Source of the DNA: Emiliania huxleyi CCMP1516
Lineage: Eukaryota; Haptophyta; Isochrysidales; Noelaerhabdaceae
Assembly: GCF_000372725.1 (NCBI RefSeq)
Contig: NW_005199402.1
Location: forward strand, 35,374-99,373
Length of the DNA stretch: 64,000 nt
Direction: 5' to 3'
Part shown: positions 29,509-38,640 of the stretch, piece by piece
How the letters are laid out: the number at the start of each line of letters is the position of its first letter
Numbering within the stretch: the first letter of the stretch is position 1
Translations under genes and position numbers: made by a program
The notes under the pieces: model-generated
Database searches by the model: none
What the model was told of the DNA's origin: nothing
What the model saw: the letters and a program-made list of their open reading frames with translations, nothing else

Positions 29509-29883
29509 TTGATGGGTGACTGAAATGGACTTCTCATGGCCGCCAGCGGCCGCTAGCGCAGGTAGCCGGGGTGTGCTGTCTCCTCCGCTCCCCGGCCGGC
29601 GCGATCCCGTCGCTCCACTAGACAGGCGTGAGTGGTGTGCACGCTCTCCCAAGATCGAATTTACCCAAGGCCAAGCGAGCTTGTGCGTGTAAAATTCTTG
29701 CAAAGCGGACTTTTTGTGATTCGCGCGATTCTCGCTACGCTCCGACCGCACATGCACAGCGGTGTTATATATCATATATATCGTACACAAAGAAGTAAGA
29801 GAACGACCGCGGTGAAAACCTGCGCGGCCCCCGGCAACGGCGCTCGTGGCCTGCGTGTGACTTTTTGTTTTTTTGTGATTTGT
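29509..29883. other. Intergenic region, no gene seen
   Basis: AT-richer DNA with TATATATCATATATATCG at ~29765; nothing coding is supported. Confidence 0.4.
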
Positions 29884-30875
29884 CTGAGCCCTGGCTGTCA
29901 GGCTGTCAGGTGCTGTCAGGTGATCTGTCGGGCTGTCGGGCACTGTCAGGCACTGTCAGGTGCCTCTGTCAGACTAGCTGTCAGGTGCTGTCAGTGCTGT
30001 CAGGTGCTGTCGGGTGCGTGTCTGACAGGCGAGGTGATCTGTAGCTGTCGGGTGCTGTCGGAGCTGTCGGGTGTTGCTGTCAGACGCTGTCGGAGCTGTC
30101 AGAGCTGTCAGGCTGCTGCTGCTGTTAGACGTTGGGCTGTTGCTGTCAGGTGCTGTCAGGTGGTGCTGTCGGGGTGCTGTCAGGCTCTGACACACACCAG
30201 CCACACTTATGACACTATCAAGAGGAGACCAGCAGGACTCTACTACACATACTCTCAGCCTCTCCTCCTACACGGCGCGTGATCACGCCGGCGGCGGCGG
30301 CCGCCTTGGGAGCGCAGATGGCGGCGCAGAGGCACAGGCGGCGGCGGCGGCACAGACGGCGGCGGCCATCCCCACCCAGACGCCGTAGGCATATGACTGT
30401 AGGGCCCCAGAAGGCTAGCTGGTAGCTTCATTTGTAGTAGCACAGCCGCCGGTGCTGGAGAGGGGTCCGCAGAGGTGGGGCGGGAGGGTTGAAAGAGAGA
30501 CCCATGACCATCCCATGACTACATGGACATGGACCACACTCACATGTCTTTGCATGTAATTTTGTTATACCCTCATGGGGCACAAGAAAGAGGCTCTACG
30601 GGGTCTGTGTACGGTCTGTGCTGCTGTCAGGCTGTCAGCGCTGCTGTCACGTGTCAGGCCACTGTGTGCTGTCGTCGGGCTGTCAGGCAGCTGTCAGGCT
30701 GTCACGTTAGGGCCTGACAGCGACGGGTCACCTCGCCTGTCAGGCTCTGCTGTCAGGCTGTCAGATACGTGCTGTCAGACTGTCAGAGAAAGTGCTGTCA
30801 GCGCTGTCAGGCTGTCGGGCACTGTCAGGCGCTGTCCGGGGTTTGCTGTCAGTCTGTCAGACCAGCGGGGCTCAG
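29884..30875. mobile_element. TIR element 2 (CTGTCAGG word arrays), non-autonomous
   Basis: The left end is CTGAGCCCTGGCTGTCAGG. The right end, read in reverse complement, is CTGAGCCCCGCTGGTCTGAC. The direct repeat TGTGATTTGT flanks both sides (29874-29883 and 30876-30885). CTGTCAGG and variants (GCTGTCGG) are packed at 29890-30190 and again at 30625-30870. The middle (30200-30600) has no convincing gene. A truncated second copy of its right part lies at 34240-35772, interrupted by TIR element 3. Confidence 0.75.
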
Positions 30876-31086
30876 TGTGATTTGTCTCGTGTGAGCTGTG
30901 AGATATTACATGTTAACTAAAATAAACCCCCCGGTGAGAGATACACATTGGAAGAGGTCCGTGCGACCCGCCACGGTCGTAGTCTACGCCCAATGCTTTG
31001 AGCGGGCGAACGAGTCAACAACCCGATTCCGCCAGAGCCCAGACCCGACCGGCTGGCCGGCTGCGGCAGCGCGGCCTGTGAGGTTG

Positions 31087-33160
31087 TCAGCTGGCGCCGG
31101 CGCAATCCGGGGGCTGCTCGAAAAAGTGGCGGTGCAGCTCCTGCACCGCCTCGACGGCGCGCTCCTCGGGCACCACGATCGAGATGTTGACCTTGGACGC
31201 GCCCTGCGAGATCATCTGCACCGGGATGCCGAGCCGGTCCATCGCCGCGCAGACGGCGGAGACGACGGCGGACGAGCAGCCGACGTTCGCGATGAGGGTG
31301 ACGATGGAGTGGCCGCCCGAGACGCGCACGTTGGCCACTTGCTCGAGGTCCGCCATCAGCCCGACGAGCGCCTCGGACCGCTCGACGCCTGCAGGAAGGC
31401 TCCGAGAGAGCTCCGAGAGAGCTCCGAGAGTCCTCGCTCCTCGGACCGCTCGGCGCCGGGCGACTGCTCGAGCGCGCTGATGGAGCGCCGCTCGAGGAGC
31501 TGGTTCTTGTTGAGGGTGAGCGAGACAGAGACCTCACTCGAGGCGATGACGTCGATCGAGATGCGCCAGCGGTCAAACGCGGCGAACACACGCGCGAGGA
31601 AGCCGTACGCGCCTGCGGAGAGGCGGCGAGAAGGCTCCGGGAAAGGCTCCGAGAAGGCTCGGGGAAAGGCGGGGAAAGAGCGCGCGAGGAAGCGCGGCGC
31701 GCGCCGAGCATGCGAGTCGACTCGATGTCGACCAGCTGAACACCTGCGAAGCACGTCGAGGACCCGTCCGGGAAGTGTCACAGGCAATGTTGACCTTGCT
31801 CCTCCCCGCGGAGCCGCGCGCCGTTCTTCGAGGTGATGGCCGAGACAAGGCGCGTCTCGGAGCAAGCCGACCCGTCGGCGCTGATCAGCGTCCCCTCCGC
31901 CGCCGGGTTGTACGAGTTTTTGACCTAGAGGCCGTGCCAAGGGCGCGTCCAGCGACCTGCCCTCCCGCCGGCCCGCAGAGCACCAGAGAGCTTGCTGCCC
32001 GGAACGGCACGCCGGCGCGGCGACACGGCTGCATCGCGAGCGGGTGCAGCACCTGTGCTCCGAAGTAGGCGAGCTCGGCCGCCTCGTCAAACGTGACTCG
32101 TGCGACGGGCGCCGCCGCAGGGCAGATGCGCGGGTCCGCCTGACAGTGGACGTGCCGTGGACGTGTCATGCACGCGTGCACGCTGCCGCCCGCAGTCGGC
32201 GCGGGTGTCTGCCGTCAGGATGCCGTCCACGTCCTTCCACACCTGAACCTCGTCGAAGCCGGCGGCGGCGCCGAGGAGCGAGGCGGTCAGGTCGGACCTG
32301 GTTGTAGCGGCGGCTGTGACGAGGTGCTCGCGAGGCGCGGGGCGGCGAGGGGGCCAGGCCCTCCCGAGGGCTCTATACCGGCCATGTCTCAGATATCTCG
32401 GACCCTCCTCTCCCGAGAGTCGTGACCCGTCCCTGCAGGTCCTTGCCTATGGAGGCGAAGTCCGCACGAGGGCTGTTCGGGACGTGACCCAGTGGCCCGC
32501 GAGCCGCCGGCCCCGAGGTTTGCCGATGAAGCCGGTGACGACTGGGACTGTCCCCTCCTCCATCACCGGCAGGAGGCTCGCCGCGATACCCTCCCACGAC
32601 TGGTCGAGCGGAGTCGCCTCGCCAAACTCGTCGGTCGTCACGACGCCCACGTCCCACGCCTCGAGCTGCTGGGCTCGCACGCCCTGCCGCCGCAGCGTCG
32701 CTGCGACGACTCGACCACTCAACCGTTCGCCATACGAGACTACCAGGTCGCGCGTGCGCGGCGAGAGCTCACCCAGCAGCGCGACGCCCTCCAACGTCCG
32801 TTCGCACTTGTCGAGGAGCTCCACGACCTCGCTCGCATCGGTGCCGGAGATGCTGAGTGCGTCGAGCGTATCGACGTGGAGCGCACGGACGGTCGAGAGG
32901 TCGACCGTGCCCTCGTCGATCGCACGGTCCGCGGCGGCGAGAAGCCCGTTGGTCGTCTTCCCCATGGCGGAGCATACGAGGCAAGGCTGCACGCTGTGCT
33001 CGACCATCTGCGCCCGGACCAGAGACGCAACCTCCGCGATCCGCTCGGCGTCCCGCACGCTCGACCCGCCGAACTTCATCACCACTCGCGAAATGGGTGG
33101 CGGGACGAGCGCCCCGCGAGCGCGGGCGAGGAGGAGGAGGAGGAGCACCGTCCGAGACAT
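31087..33160 (-). CDS. Aspartate kinase (aspartokinase), plastid-targeted, with C-terminal ACT domains
   Basis: Catalyses ATP-dependent phosphorylation of aspartate, the entry to Lys/Thr/Met synthesis. ATG at 33160; the start VLLLLLLARARGALVPPP fits a signal peptide plus transit. The substrate motif VVMKFGGSSVRDAERI follows, then SYGERLSGRVVAATLRRQGV and VPVVTGFIGKPRG. Later exons: GRVTTLGRGGSE (~32440-32400, ATP/Asp site), SDLTASLLGAAAGFDEVQVW (~32310-32240), ADPRICPAAAPVARVTFDEA... AYFGAQVLHP (~32145-32010), NSYNPAAEGTLIS (~31920), VQLVDIESTRMLG (~31740, ACT 1), ISIDVIASSEVSVSLTLNKN (~31560) and ADLEQVANVRVSGGHSIVTL to the stop (ACT 2). Introns carry GAGAGCTCC and GGCTCCGAGAA repeats. Monofunctional: no homoserine dehydrogenase domain. 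ACT domains imply feedback inhibition by an end product. Confidence 0.9.
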
Positions 33161-33350
33161 CGTGGGGTTTTAGGTATATTGTGGGCAAATCAACATCGTG
33201 GGGTTTGGTCGCACGATGTGCGAGAAGCGCGGCAGTCATCAACCTCGGAAGCAATTTCTCGAATTTCTCGAATTTTCAATCTCTATTTGAGGGGAGAAAG
33301 AAGAAATCGATCGTATCTGACCCCAGTCTAGCCTCCACTGAACAGCCGTG
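33161..33350. promoter_or_regulatory. Divergent promoter region, aspartokinase / FtsJ methyltransferase
   Basis: 190 bases between opposed start codons. It is AT-richer than its flanks, with two copies of CATCGTGGGGTTT and tandem ATTTCTCGA (about 33252 and 33261). Confidence 0.4.
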
Positions 33351-34061
33351 ATGATCAGGCCCTCGCTCGTGCGCGGCGCCGCCGCCGAGCCGTGTCGCCC
33401 GTGCCTGCGGAGACTGCTGCACGCGGGCGCGGCTTGGCGGCAGCGCCAGCAGCGCGACCCTTACGTGCGCGAGGCGGCGCGGCTCGGCTACCGCTCACGC
33501 GCGGCCTTCAAGCTGCTCGAGATGGACGCCAAGAAGCGGCTGCTGCGAGAGGGCGGCGTGGCGCTGGACCTCGGCGCGGCGCCGGGCTCGTGGACGCAGG
33601 TGGTGCTGCGGCATCGCATGGCGGTCGTGGCACTCGACGAGCTGCCGATGGAGCCGCTCGAGGGCTGCACGGTCGTGCGCGGCTCGGTCGGGTGCTCCGC
33701 GGCGCAGGCTGCTGTGCTCGGCCGGCTCGGAGGCTTGCCCGTCGACCTCGTCCTCTCCGACATCTCGCCAGCGCGCTCGGGCCTTCTGTTTTGCGACCAC
33801 GCGAGGCTAGTCTCGATCCTGGTCGACGTGTTGGCGCTCGCGCGCCGCGTGCTGCGGCCGGGCGGCGCCGTGCTCGCCAAGGCGCTGCAGGGGGCGGACC
33901 ACCACGCGCTGGTCAAGGCGGCGCGGCGCTTCGGCAAGGTGTCGACGCTCAAGCCCAAGGCCTCGCGCCGCGAGTCGGCCGAGGTCTACCTGTGCGTTCG
34001 CGATTTTGACCCCGGGCGGTTCGACGAGGCGCTGGACGACTTGAGAGACCTCGCCGCGTGA
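33351..34061 (+). CDS. FtsJ/RlmE-type rRNA 2'-O-methyltransferase, probably mitochondrial (MRM2-like)
   Basis: 236 aa, single exon, ATG at 33351 (a GTG lies just upstream). The Arg-rich N-terminus (SLVRGAAAEPCRPCLRRLLH) suggests organelle import. RDPYVREAARLGYRSRAAFK contains the first catalytic Lys. The SAM-binding loop is LDLGAAPGSWTQV. DLVLSDISPARSG holds the catalytic Asp, VLAKALQG the second Lys and RRESAEVYLCVRDF the Glu, completing the K-D-K-E tetrad of RrmJ/FtsJ enzymes. The usual SDMAPN is SDISPA here, a mild variation. The family methylates a uridine 2'-O in the large-subunit rRNA A-loop. Divergent from aspartokinase. Confidence 0.92.
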   Translation: MIRPSLVRGAAAEPCRPCLRRLLHAGAAWRQRQQRDPYVREAARLGYRSRAAFKLLEMDAKKRLLREGGVALDLGAAPGSWTQVVLRHRMAVVALDELPMEPLEGCTVVRGSVGCSAAQAAVLGRLGGLPVDLVLSDISPARSGLLFCDHARLVSILVDVLALARRVLRPGGAVLAKALQGADHHALVKAARRFGKVSTLKPKASRRESAEVYLCVRDFDPGRFDEALDDLRDLAA

Positions 34062-34239
34062 GATGTGAGTCGCTTTGGATGGCACCGCAAGTTGCATTTC
34101 ACTTTTGGCCCTCTCGCAGTCAGGGTTCGGGCTCCTTGCCGTCTAGGGGGTCTGTATGTCCCGCCTATAGGTAGGTAGGAGGTATAGGTAGGTCTTGGGC
34201 GGGCAGTGCTTTTGCTTGCGCTCCCCGATGGAGACATGT

Positions 34240-34380
34240 AGCATGACCATCCCATGGACCACACTCACCATGTGCATGCACATGTGCATGCACATGTGCA
34301 TGTGCATGTGCATGTTGTTGTGCATGTCTTTGTTATACCCTCCGAATGGGGCACAAGAAAGAGGCTCCACGGGGTCTGTG
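34240..34380 (+). mobile_element. Truncated copy of TIR element 2, left part (interrupted by TIR element 3)
   Basis: Matches ~30500-30610 of element 2 (CATGACCATCCCATG, TTGTTATACCCTC, GGGGCACAAGAAAGAGGCTC, CGGGGTCTGTG), with a CATGTGCATG microsatellite expansion (34265-34328). It breaks off exactly where element 3 begins. Confidence 0.8.
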
Positions 34381-35490
34381 ATCAAGGAGACTCTCACGCC
34401 CCCCCCCCTTTGGGAGGTTCCCCGGAGGGAGGTTCGTGTCATGAGAGAAGATACACCCCTCCGTGTATCTAGACGGGCGGAAGATACACTGAAGATACAC
34501 TTATGCGGAGATACACGGCCCAGCCCAAACGAAGAGGTGTATCTTCATACGAAGATACACCGCGGCCCAAACGAAGAGGTGTATCTTGACGGAGCGCGTT
34601 CATAGTGAAGATACACGTGTGCGTTTATGTGAAGATACACGTAAGCGGGAGCGGCAGTTGCTCATGCCGCTGGAGGGGCTCGGCCCGCCCTTTGAGGGCC
34701 CCAATGGCATCATGTTCCGCGCCGGCTTCTGGAAGGGCAAGCCCGTGGTTCTCCGCATGTCGTCCGCGTCCAGCACCGGCTACGAGAACGTGTTCCAGCA
34801 GGGCGGCAGCAAGAAGCGCAACCGTCCCTTTGTCGCCAAGTTCAAGCGGGTCGGCGAGAAGACTCAGCGCCACCTGCCCGACTCGAACAGCGCGACAGCC
34901 GAGGAGGCGGCCGCCAAGCTGGCCTACCACCACGAGTACGGGTCGGAGCTGCCGCCGCCTGCAGCTCGCCAGCCTCGCCGCTCCCCGGAGGTGCGCTCCT
35001 GAGCCCGCACCCATCCTGGCTGCGCTCAGTCCTCCTTCCCTGGGCTGTAGGAGATGGCGGCAGAGCGGGCGGTCAAGGAGGCGCGCAAGCAGGCCAGGCG
35101 GCCGCAGAGGCCGCCGCTCACGCCCGCGCCGGCGCAGCCTCCACAGTCTCCTCTCACGGGTCCCGGCGTGCCGTGTGTGCCGGTAATCCCTCTCCCCATG
35201 GGCTACCACCCCCTCCCCTCGGAGCCAGTCATCCCTGTGGGCCCTGTGGGTGAGCCCCAGCCAGGCCAGTGCCAGCACTCGTGGGACCCAGCCACCTGCG
35301 CCCTCTGCAACTGGTCCTGGGGCGCCCGGCGCTGAGATACACTCAAGATACACTCGAAGATACACTTCGTAGATACACCGGAGGAATGTTATAAAGTGTA
35401 TCTTTGAAAATGTATAGTCAAGTGTATCTTTGGCTATCACTCGAACTTTGGACAAGGGAATCGCCAGAAGAGGGGGGCGTGAGAGTCCTT
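34381..35490. mobile_element. TIR element 3 (GAAGATACAC arrays) carrying an AP2-like gene
   Basis: Left end ATCAAGGAGACTCTCACGCC. The right end in reverse complement is AAGGACTCTCACGCCCCCC. GGTCTGTG is duplicated at both sides (34373-34380 and 35491-35498). The uninterrupted sequence exists at ~30598 in element 2, so this is an insertion with a visible empty site. Copies of GAAGATACAC/GTGTATCTTC crowd 34450-34640 and 35333-35450. Between the arrays lies a two-exon gene for an AP2-like protein. No transposase is recognised. Confidence 0.82.
34664..35335 (+). CDS. AP2-like DNA-binding protein encoded inside TIR element 3
   Basis: Exon 1 is 34664-34990 and exon 2 is 35051-35335, joined by a 60-base GT-AG intron; about 203 aa. 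Residues ~10-105 contain an AP2-like fold: STGYENVFQQGGSKKRNRPF, then VAKFKRVGEKTQRHL and ATAEEAAAKLAYHHEYG, which match the YxNV...F.A......G....T.EEAA.AY pattern of AP2 repeats. Exon 2 begins with a basic helix (EMAAERAVKEARKQARRPQR), then a Pro-rich linker and a terminal CQHSWDPATCALCNWSW Cys/His cluster that might bind metal. It sits exactly between the element's word arrays, so it is the obvious candidate to bind them. Function inferred only from domain and location; the HNH nuclease that accompanies AP2 in some mobile genes is absent. Confidence 0.6.
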
Positions 35491-35772
35491 GGTCTGTGTA
35501 CGGTCTGTGCTGCTGTCGGGCTGTGAGTCAGAGCGCTGCTGTGTCAGGCCACTGTGGGCTGTCGGGCTGTCGGGCAGCTGCCAGGCTGTCACGTTAGGGC
35601 CTGACAGCGACGGAGCACACCTCGCCTGTCAGACTCTGCTGTCAGGCTGTCAGATACGTGCTGTCAGGCTGTCGGAGAAAGTGCTGTCAGCGCTGTCAGG
35701 CTGTCGGGCACTGTCAGGCGCTGTCCAGGGCGCAGGCAGGGGTTGCTGTCAGGCTGTCAGACCAGGGCTCAG
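35491..35772 (+). mobile_element. Truncated copy of TIR element 2, right part
   Basis: Follows ~30598-30875 of element 2 closely (TACGGTCTGTGCTGCTGTC, GTTAGGGCCTGACAGCGACG, GCTGTCAGCGCTGTCAGGCT) and ends with the same terminus CCAGGGCTCAG. It continues the copy interrupted at 34380. Confidence 0.85.
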
Positions 35773-36163
35773 CGATACCAGTGCGCAGTCAGTCCGCAAG
35801 TGTGCACGATGCACGTCCCACGTCGTGCTGAGCGTTGAGGCTCATGTTGAGGGCTTCAAGAGACACACATAGTTACTCGATTCAGGCATTCACTATTCCT
35901 CTCTCTCTCACACACATTGGCACATAAACGCAGAACCCCGGGCCGCCCCTCTCTCGCATTCACGCTGTCCGACCCTCCACTCACATTCACCCCTTAGCGA
36001 TCTCACATGATAGGTAGATGGGGCCCCGTCCGGATGCCCCGTGACGGCTCCAGATAGGTACAGGTCCTCCGACCGCTCGCAGTTTGTCGACCGCGCGCCC
36101 GCCGAGCCCGCCGAGGAGTCGCCGCTCCCGTCCATCGAGGAGGTGAATAAGACACCGCCAGGC

Positions 36164-36742
36164 ATGGAGTCGGGCTCGCTCGAGGCGGAGCGGGTCAAGC
36201 GGCAGAGGCTCTCGGAGCTGGCGTCGAAGATGCAAGCGCGCTTGGCAGCCCCCCTCGACCCCGCGCAGGTGCCGGGGCTCATGGCCCCTCGGGAGGCGCC
36301 TCTCAAGAAGCGCCAGCGAGACAACTCGCGCGTCGATATGTCCGAGGGCGGCTCGGCGACGCTGCGCCAGCTGCACCAGAAGCGGCAGGCAACGCTTGCG
36401 GAGAGGGAGGCAGAGCGGGCGCGCATCGACGCGAAGCATGCGGCAGCTGCAGACAAGAAGGCGGCGGCGGTGGCGGCGGCAGAGAAATTGAAGGCGGCGT
36501 TCGAGCTGTGCGCGCAGGGCTGCCAGTGCGGCGGGGTACCGTGCCCGATGGCGAAGATGAAGCTCTGCCCGGTGTGCGGCGACATCAAGACGCAGTTTTG
36601 CCGCAAAAAGGCTTGCACGGGCGCAGCAGCACCTCTGCTGCTCATGGGGCCGCCGGACGAGGCCACGCCGCTGGCTCTGCCCGCGCCTCCGGCGGCGCTC
36701 CCACTCCCTCCACTCCCTGTGGTCACTGCTGAGGCCCTCTGA
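36164..36742 (+). CDS. Hypothetical coiled-coil protein with Cys cluster
   Basis: Not recognised. The open frame extends from 36014 without a start. The first in-frame ATG is 36164, giving 192 aa, but upstream codons (YRSSDRSQFVDRAPAEPAEE) look coding, so an upstream exon is likely. A charged coiled coil (RQLHQKRQATLAEREAERAR... AAAADKKAAAVAAAEKLKAA) leads into CAQGCQCGGVPCPMAKMKLC, PVCGDIKTQFCRKKAC, a nine-Cys cluster that could bind zinc. The tail is Pro/Ala/Leu-rich. Confidence 0.55.
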   Translation: MESGSLEAERVKRQRLSELASKMQARLAAPLDPAQVPGLMAPREAPLKKRQRDNSRVDMSEGGSATLRQLHQKRQATLAEREAERARIDAKHAAAADKKAAAVAAAEKLKAAFELCAQGCQCGGVPCPMAKMKLCPVCGDIKTQFCRKKACTGAAAPLLLMGPPDEATPLALPAPPAALPLPPLPVVTAEAL

Positions 36743-37105
36743 GGGGCTCAGCAACGTGTTTGAGCCCATCTAGAGCGCTCAGAGTGGGGCATCACCGTGC
36801 GTCTGGAAACCTAAGCTCCAGTCAGCAGGCCCGTTGTGGGGAGGTGGAGAGAGCGCATTGTGTGCATGTCTAGCTGCCATTGTAAGACTTGCGCGGCGTG
36901 CACATTGTATGTCCCGTGCTGCATACCGATTTTGGGCTGTGGAGGCGGCCGCAGGGTGTGGTAGTAACGCTTGGACTGAACGCGTTGTGAAACCAAAGCA
37001 CGGACCTGTAGGCAAGGATCTCCTAGCGGGTCAAGAGTCCCGAACCCACAGGCGAAGCGTGGCCGGTCGATCTCGCCTCCCGCCTCTCGCATCCGCCGCC
37101 CACAC

Positions 37106-38185
37106 ATGCTCACGGCTCGCTCCGCGTCGCGCGGCCTCGTCCTTGTCACGCTTCTGGCGTCGACACGGGCACAGACCCGCCGGTACTCTGGCAGAGGCGG
37201 CGGCGGCGGCGGCGGCGGCGCTCCCTATCGCCGCCGTGCTGCGGGTGGCCCAACGCGGCCGGCGACGCCCCGCAGCCGCGACGATCGCGGCGGGCGTGCG
37301 GTGTCGTACCGCCGCGAGGCGGCGGCCGGCTACGACGAGTGGGCCGAGGTGGACGACGGCGCCGCAGTCGTCGGCGACGGCGGCGAGTATGATGGCGGCG
37401 AGTACCTCTATGGCGTTTCGTCGGTGCTGTGCGCTCTGCAGACGGGCCGTCGCAGCGCCACGCGACTGTTGCTGCAGGACTCGATGGTGCTGGCCAAGCG
37501 CAAGGACGCCGCCCTCGTCCGCACCGCCGAGCGGCTCGCGGCGGAGGGCGGCCTCCCGGTGAGCCGCGTCGACAAGCACTCGCTCAACCTGCTGACGAGG
37601 GACCGGCCGCACCAGGGAGTGGTGCTGCAGGCGGAGGCGCTGGGCTTCGAGCCGATGCCGCTGCTGCCGCCGCCGCCCTCCGAGGGGGCTCGCGCCGTCT
37701 GGCTCGCCCTCGACGAAGTGAGCGACCCGCAGAACCTCGGCTCGCTCCTCCGGTCCGCCCTCTTCCTCGGCGCGGCCGGAGTGCTCGTCTCGGAGAAGAA
37801 CTCGGCGCCGCTCACGCCGGCGGTCTCGCGCGCGTCGGCCGGCGCGATGGAGCTGCTGCGCGTCCACTCGAGCCGCAACCTCGTCCGCACCCTCGCCGCC
37901 GCGCGCGAGGCTGGCTGGCTGGTCGCCGGAGCCGCGCTCGAGGAGTCGACGCTGCCGTCGCAGCTGGACAGGGAGAGGCACACGGTGCTGGTGCTCGGCT
38001 CGGAGGGGCGCGGCCTGCGCACGAGCGTGCTCCGCGAGTGCGACGCCGTCGTGCGCGTGCCGCGCGGCGAGGCGACGGCCGCGGCGGCGGTGCCGGCCGA
38101 GCAGCTGGCGCTGGTCGACTCGCTCAACGTCGGCGTGGCGGGGGGCGTGCTGCTGCACGAGCTGCTGCACGGGGGTGGCGGCTGA
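37106..38185 (+). CDS. TrmH/SpoU-family rRNA 2'-O-methyltransferase (MRM1/RlmB-like), organellar
   Basis: 359 aa, single exon. The N-terminus (GLVLVTLLASTRAQTRRYSG) looks like a cleaved leader, then a Gly-rich/Arg linker. The L30e-like substrate-binding domain is YLYGVSSVLCALQTGRRSAT... SMVLAKRKDAALVRTAERLA and a VVLQAEAL end. The SPOUT domain shows the three family motifs: ALDEVSDPQNLGSLLRSALF (motif 1), VLVLGSEGRGLRTSVLRECD (motif 2) and VDSLNVGVAGGVLLHEL (motif 3). Members methylate a guanosine 2'-O in large-subunit rRNA. With the FtsJ gene 3 kb away this is a second organellar rRNA methylase, though the proximity may be chance. Confidence 0.92.
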   Translation: MLTARSASRGLVLVTLLASTRAQTRRYSGRGGGGGGGGAPYRRRAAGGPTRPATPRSRDDRGGRAVSYRREAAAGYDEWAEVDDGAAVVGDGGEYDGGEYLYGVSSVLCALQTGRRSATRLLLQDSMVLAKRKDAALVRTAERLAAEGGLPVSRVDKHSLNLLTRDRPHQGVVLQAEALGFEPMPLLPPPPSEGARAVWLALDEVSDPQNLGSLLRSALFLGAAGVLVSEKNSAPLTPAVSRASAGAMELLRVHSSRNLVRTLAAAREAGWLVAGAALEESTLPSQLDRERHTVLVLGSEGRGLRTSVLRECDAVVRVPRGEATAAAAVPAEQLALVDSLNVGVAGGVLLHELLHGGGG

Positions 38186-38640
38186 TCGGGGCGAGGCGGG
38201 GCGCGTGTCGGCGGCGGCGGCTTTTGTTGCGGCCGCGGGCCTGTTTGCGCACTGCACTACACCCGGCACTGCCACAGCTGTTCCGCACACGCCACACCAC
38301 CTAGCACACCAACCCGCGACCAACCACACTCAGGCTCTGTCAACGCGGCTCACGCGGGTTTCAGAGTGGAACGCCATTTCGCAACAGCGACAAAAAGAAA
38401 CACTGTTTCTGTCAGGAGGGGTCAAGGACGGTCTTGTGGGAAGGGGGGGGGGCTCCGCGGGCGGCAGGATTCACCCCCACAGACAGGGTCCCAGGGATTC
38501 CTCTCTCAACTCTCGTATAGGACAGGTTGCACCCGGCAACGGTTGCGGGTTGGGTAGTAGGGGTAGAGGGTTGCCCAAACCTTAGACCTGCTCGCAGGCG
38601 AGCGCTGAACTAAGCCCCCGGAAGGAGACGGGCTCTCAAA
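38186..38640. other. Intergenic region, no gene seen
   Basis: Between convergent genes; no coding sequence or repeat of note. Confidence 0.4.
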
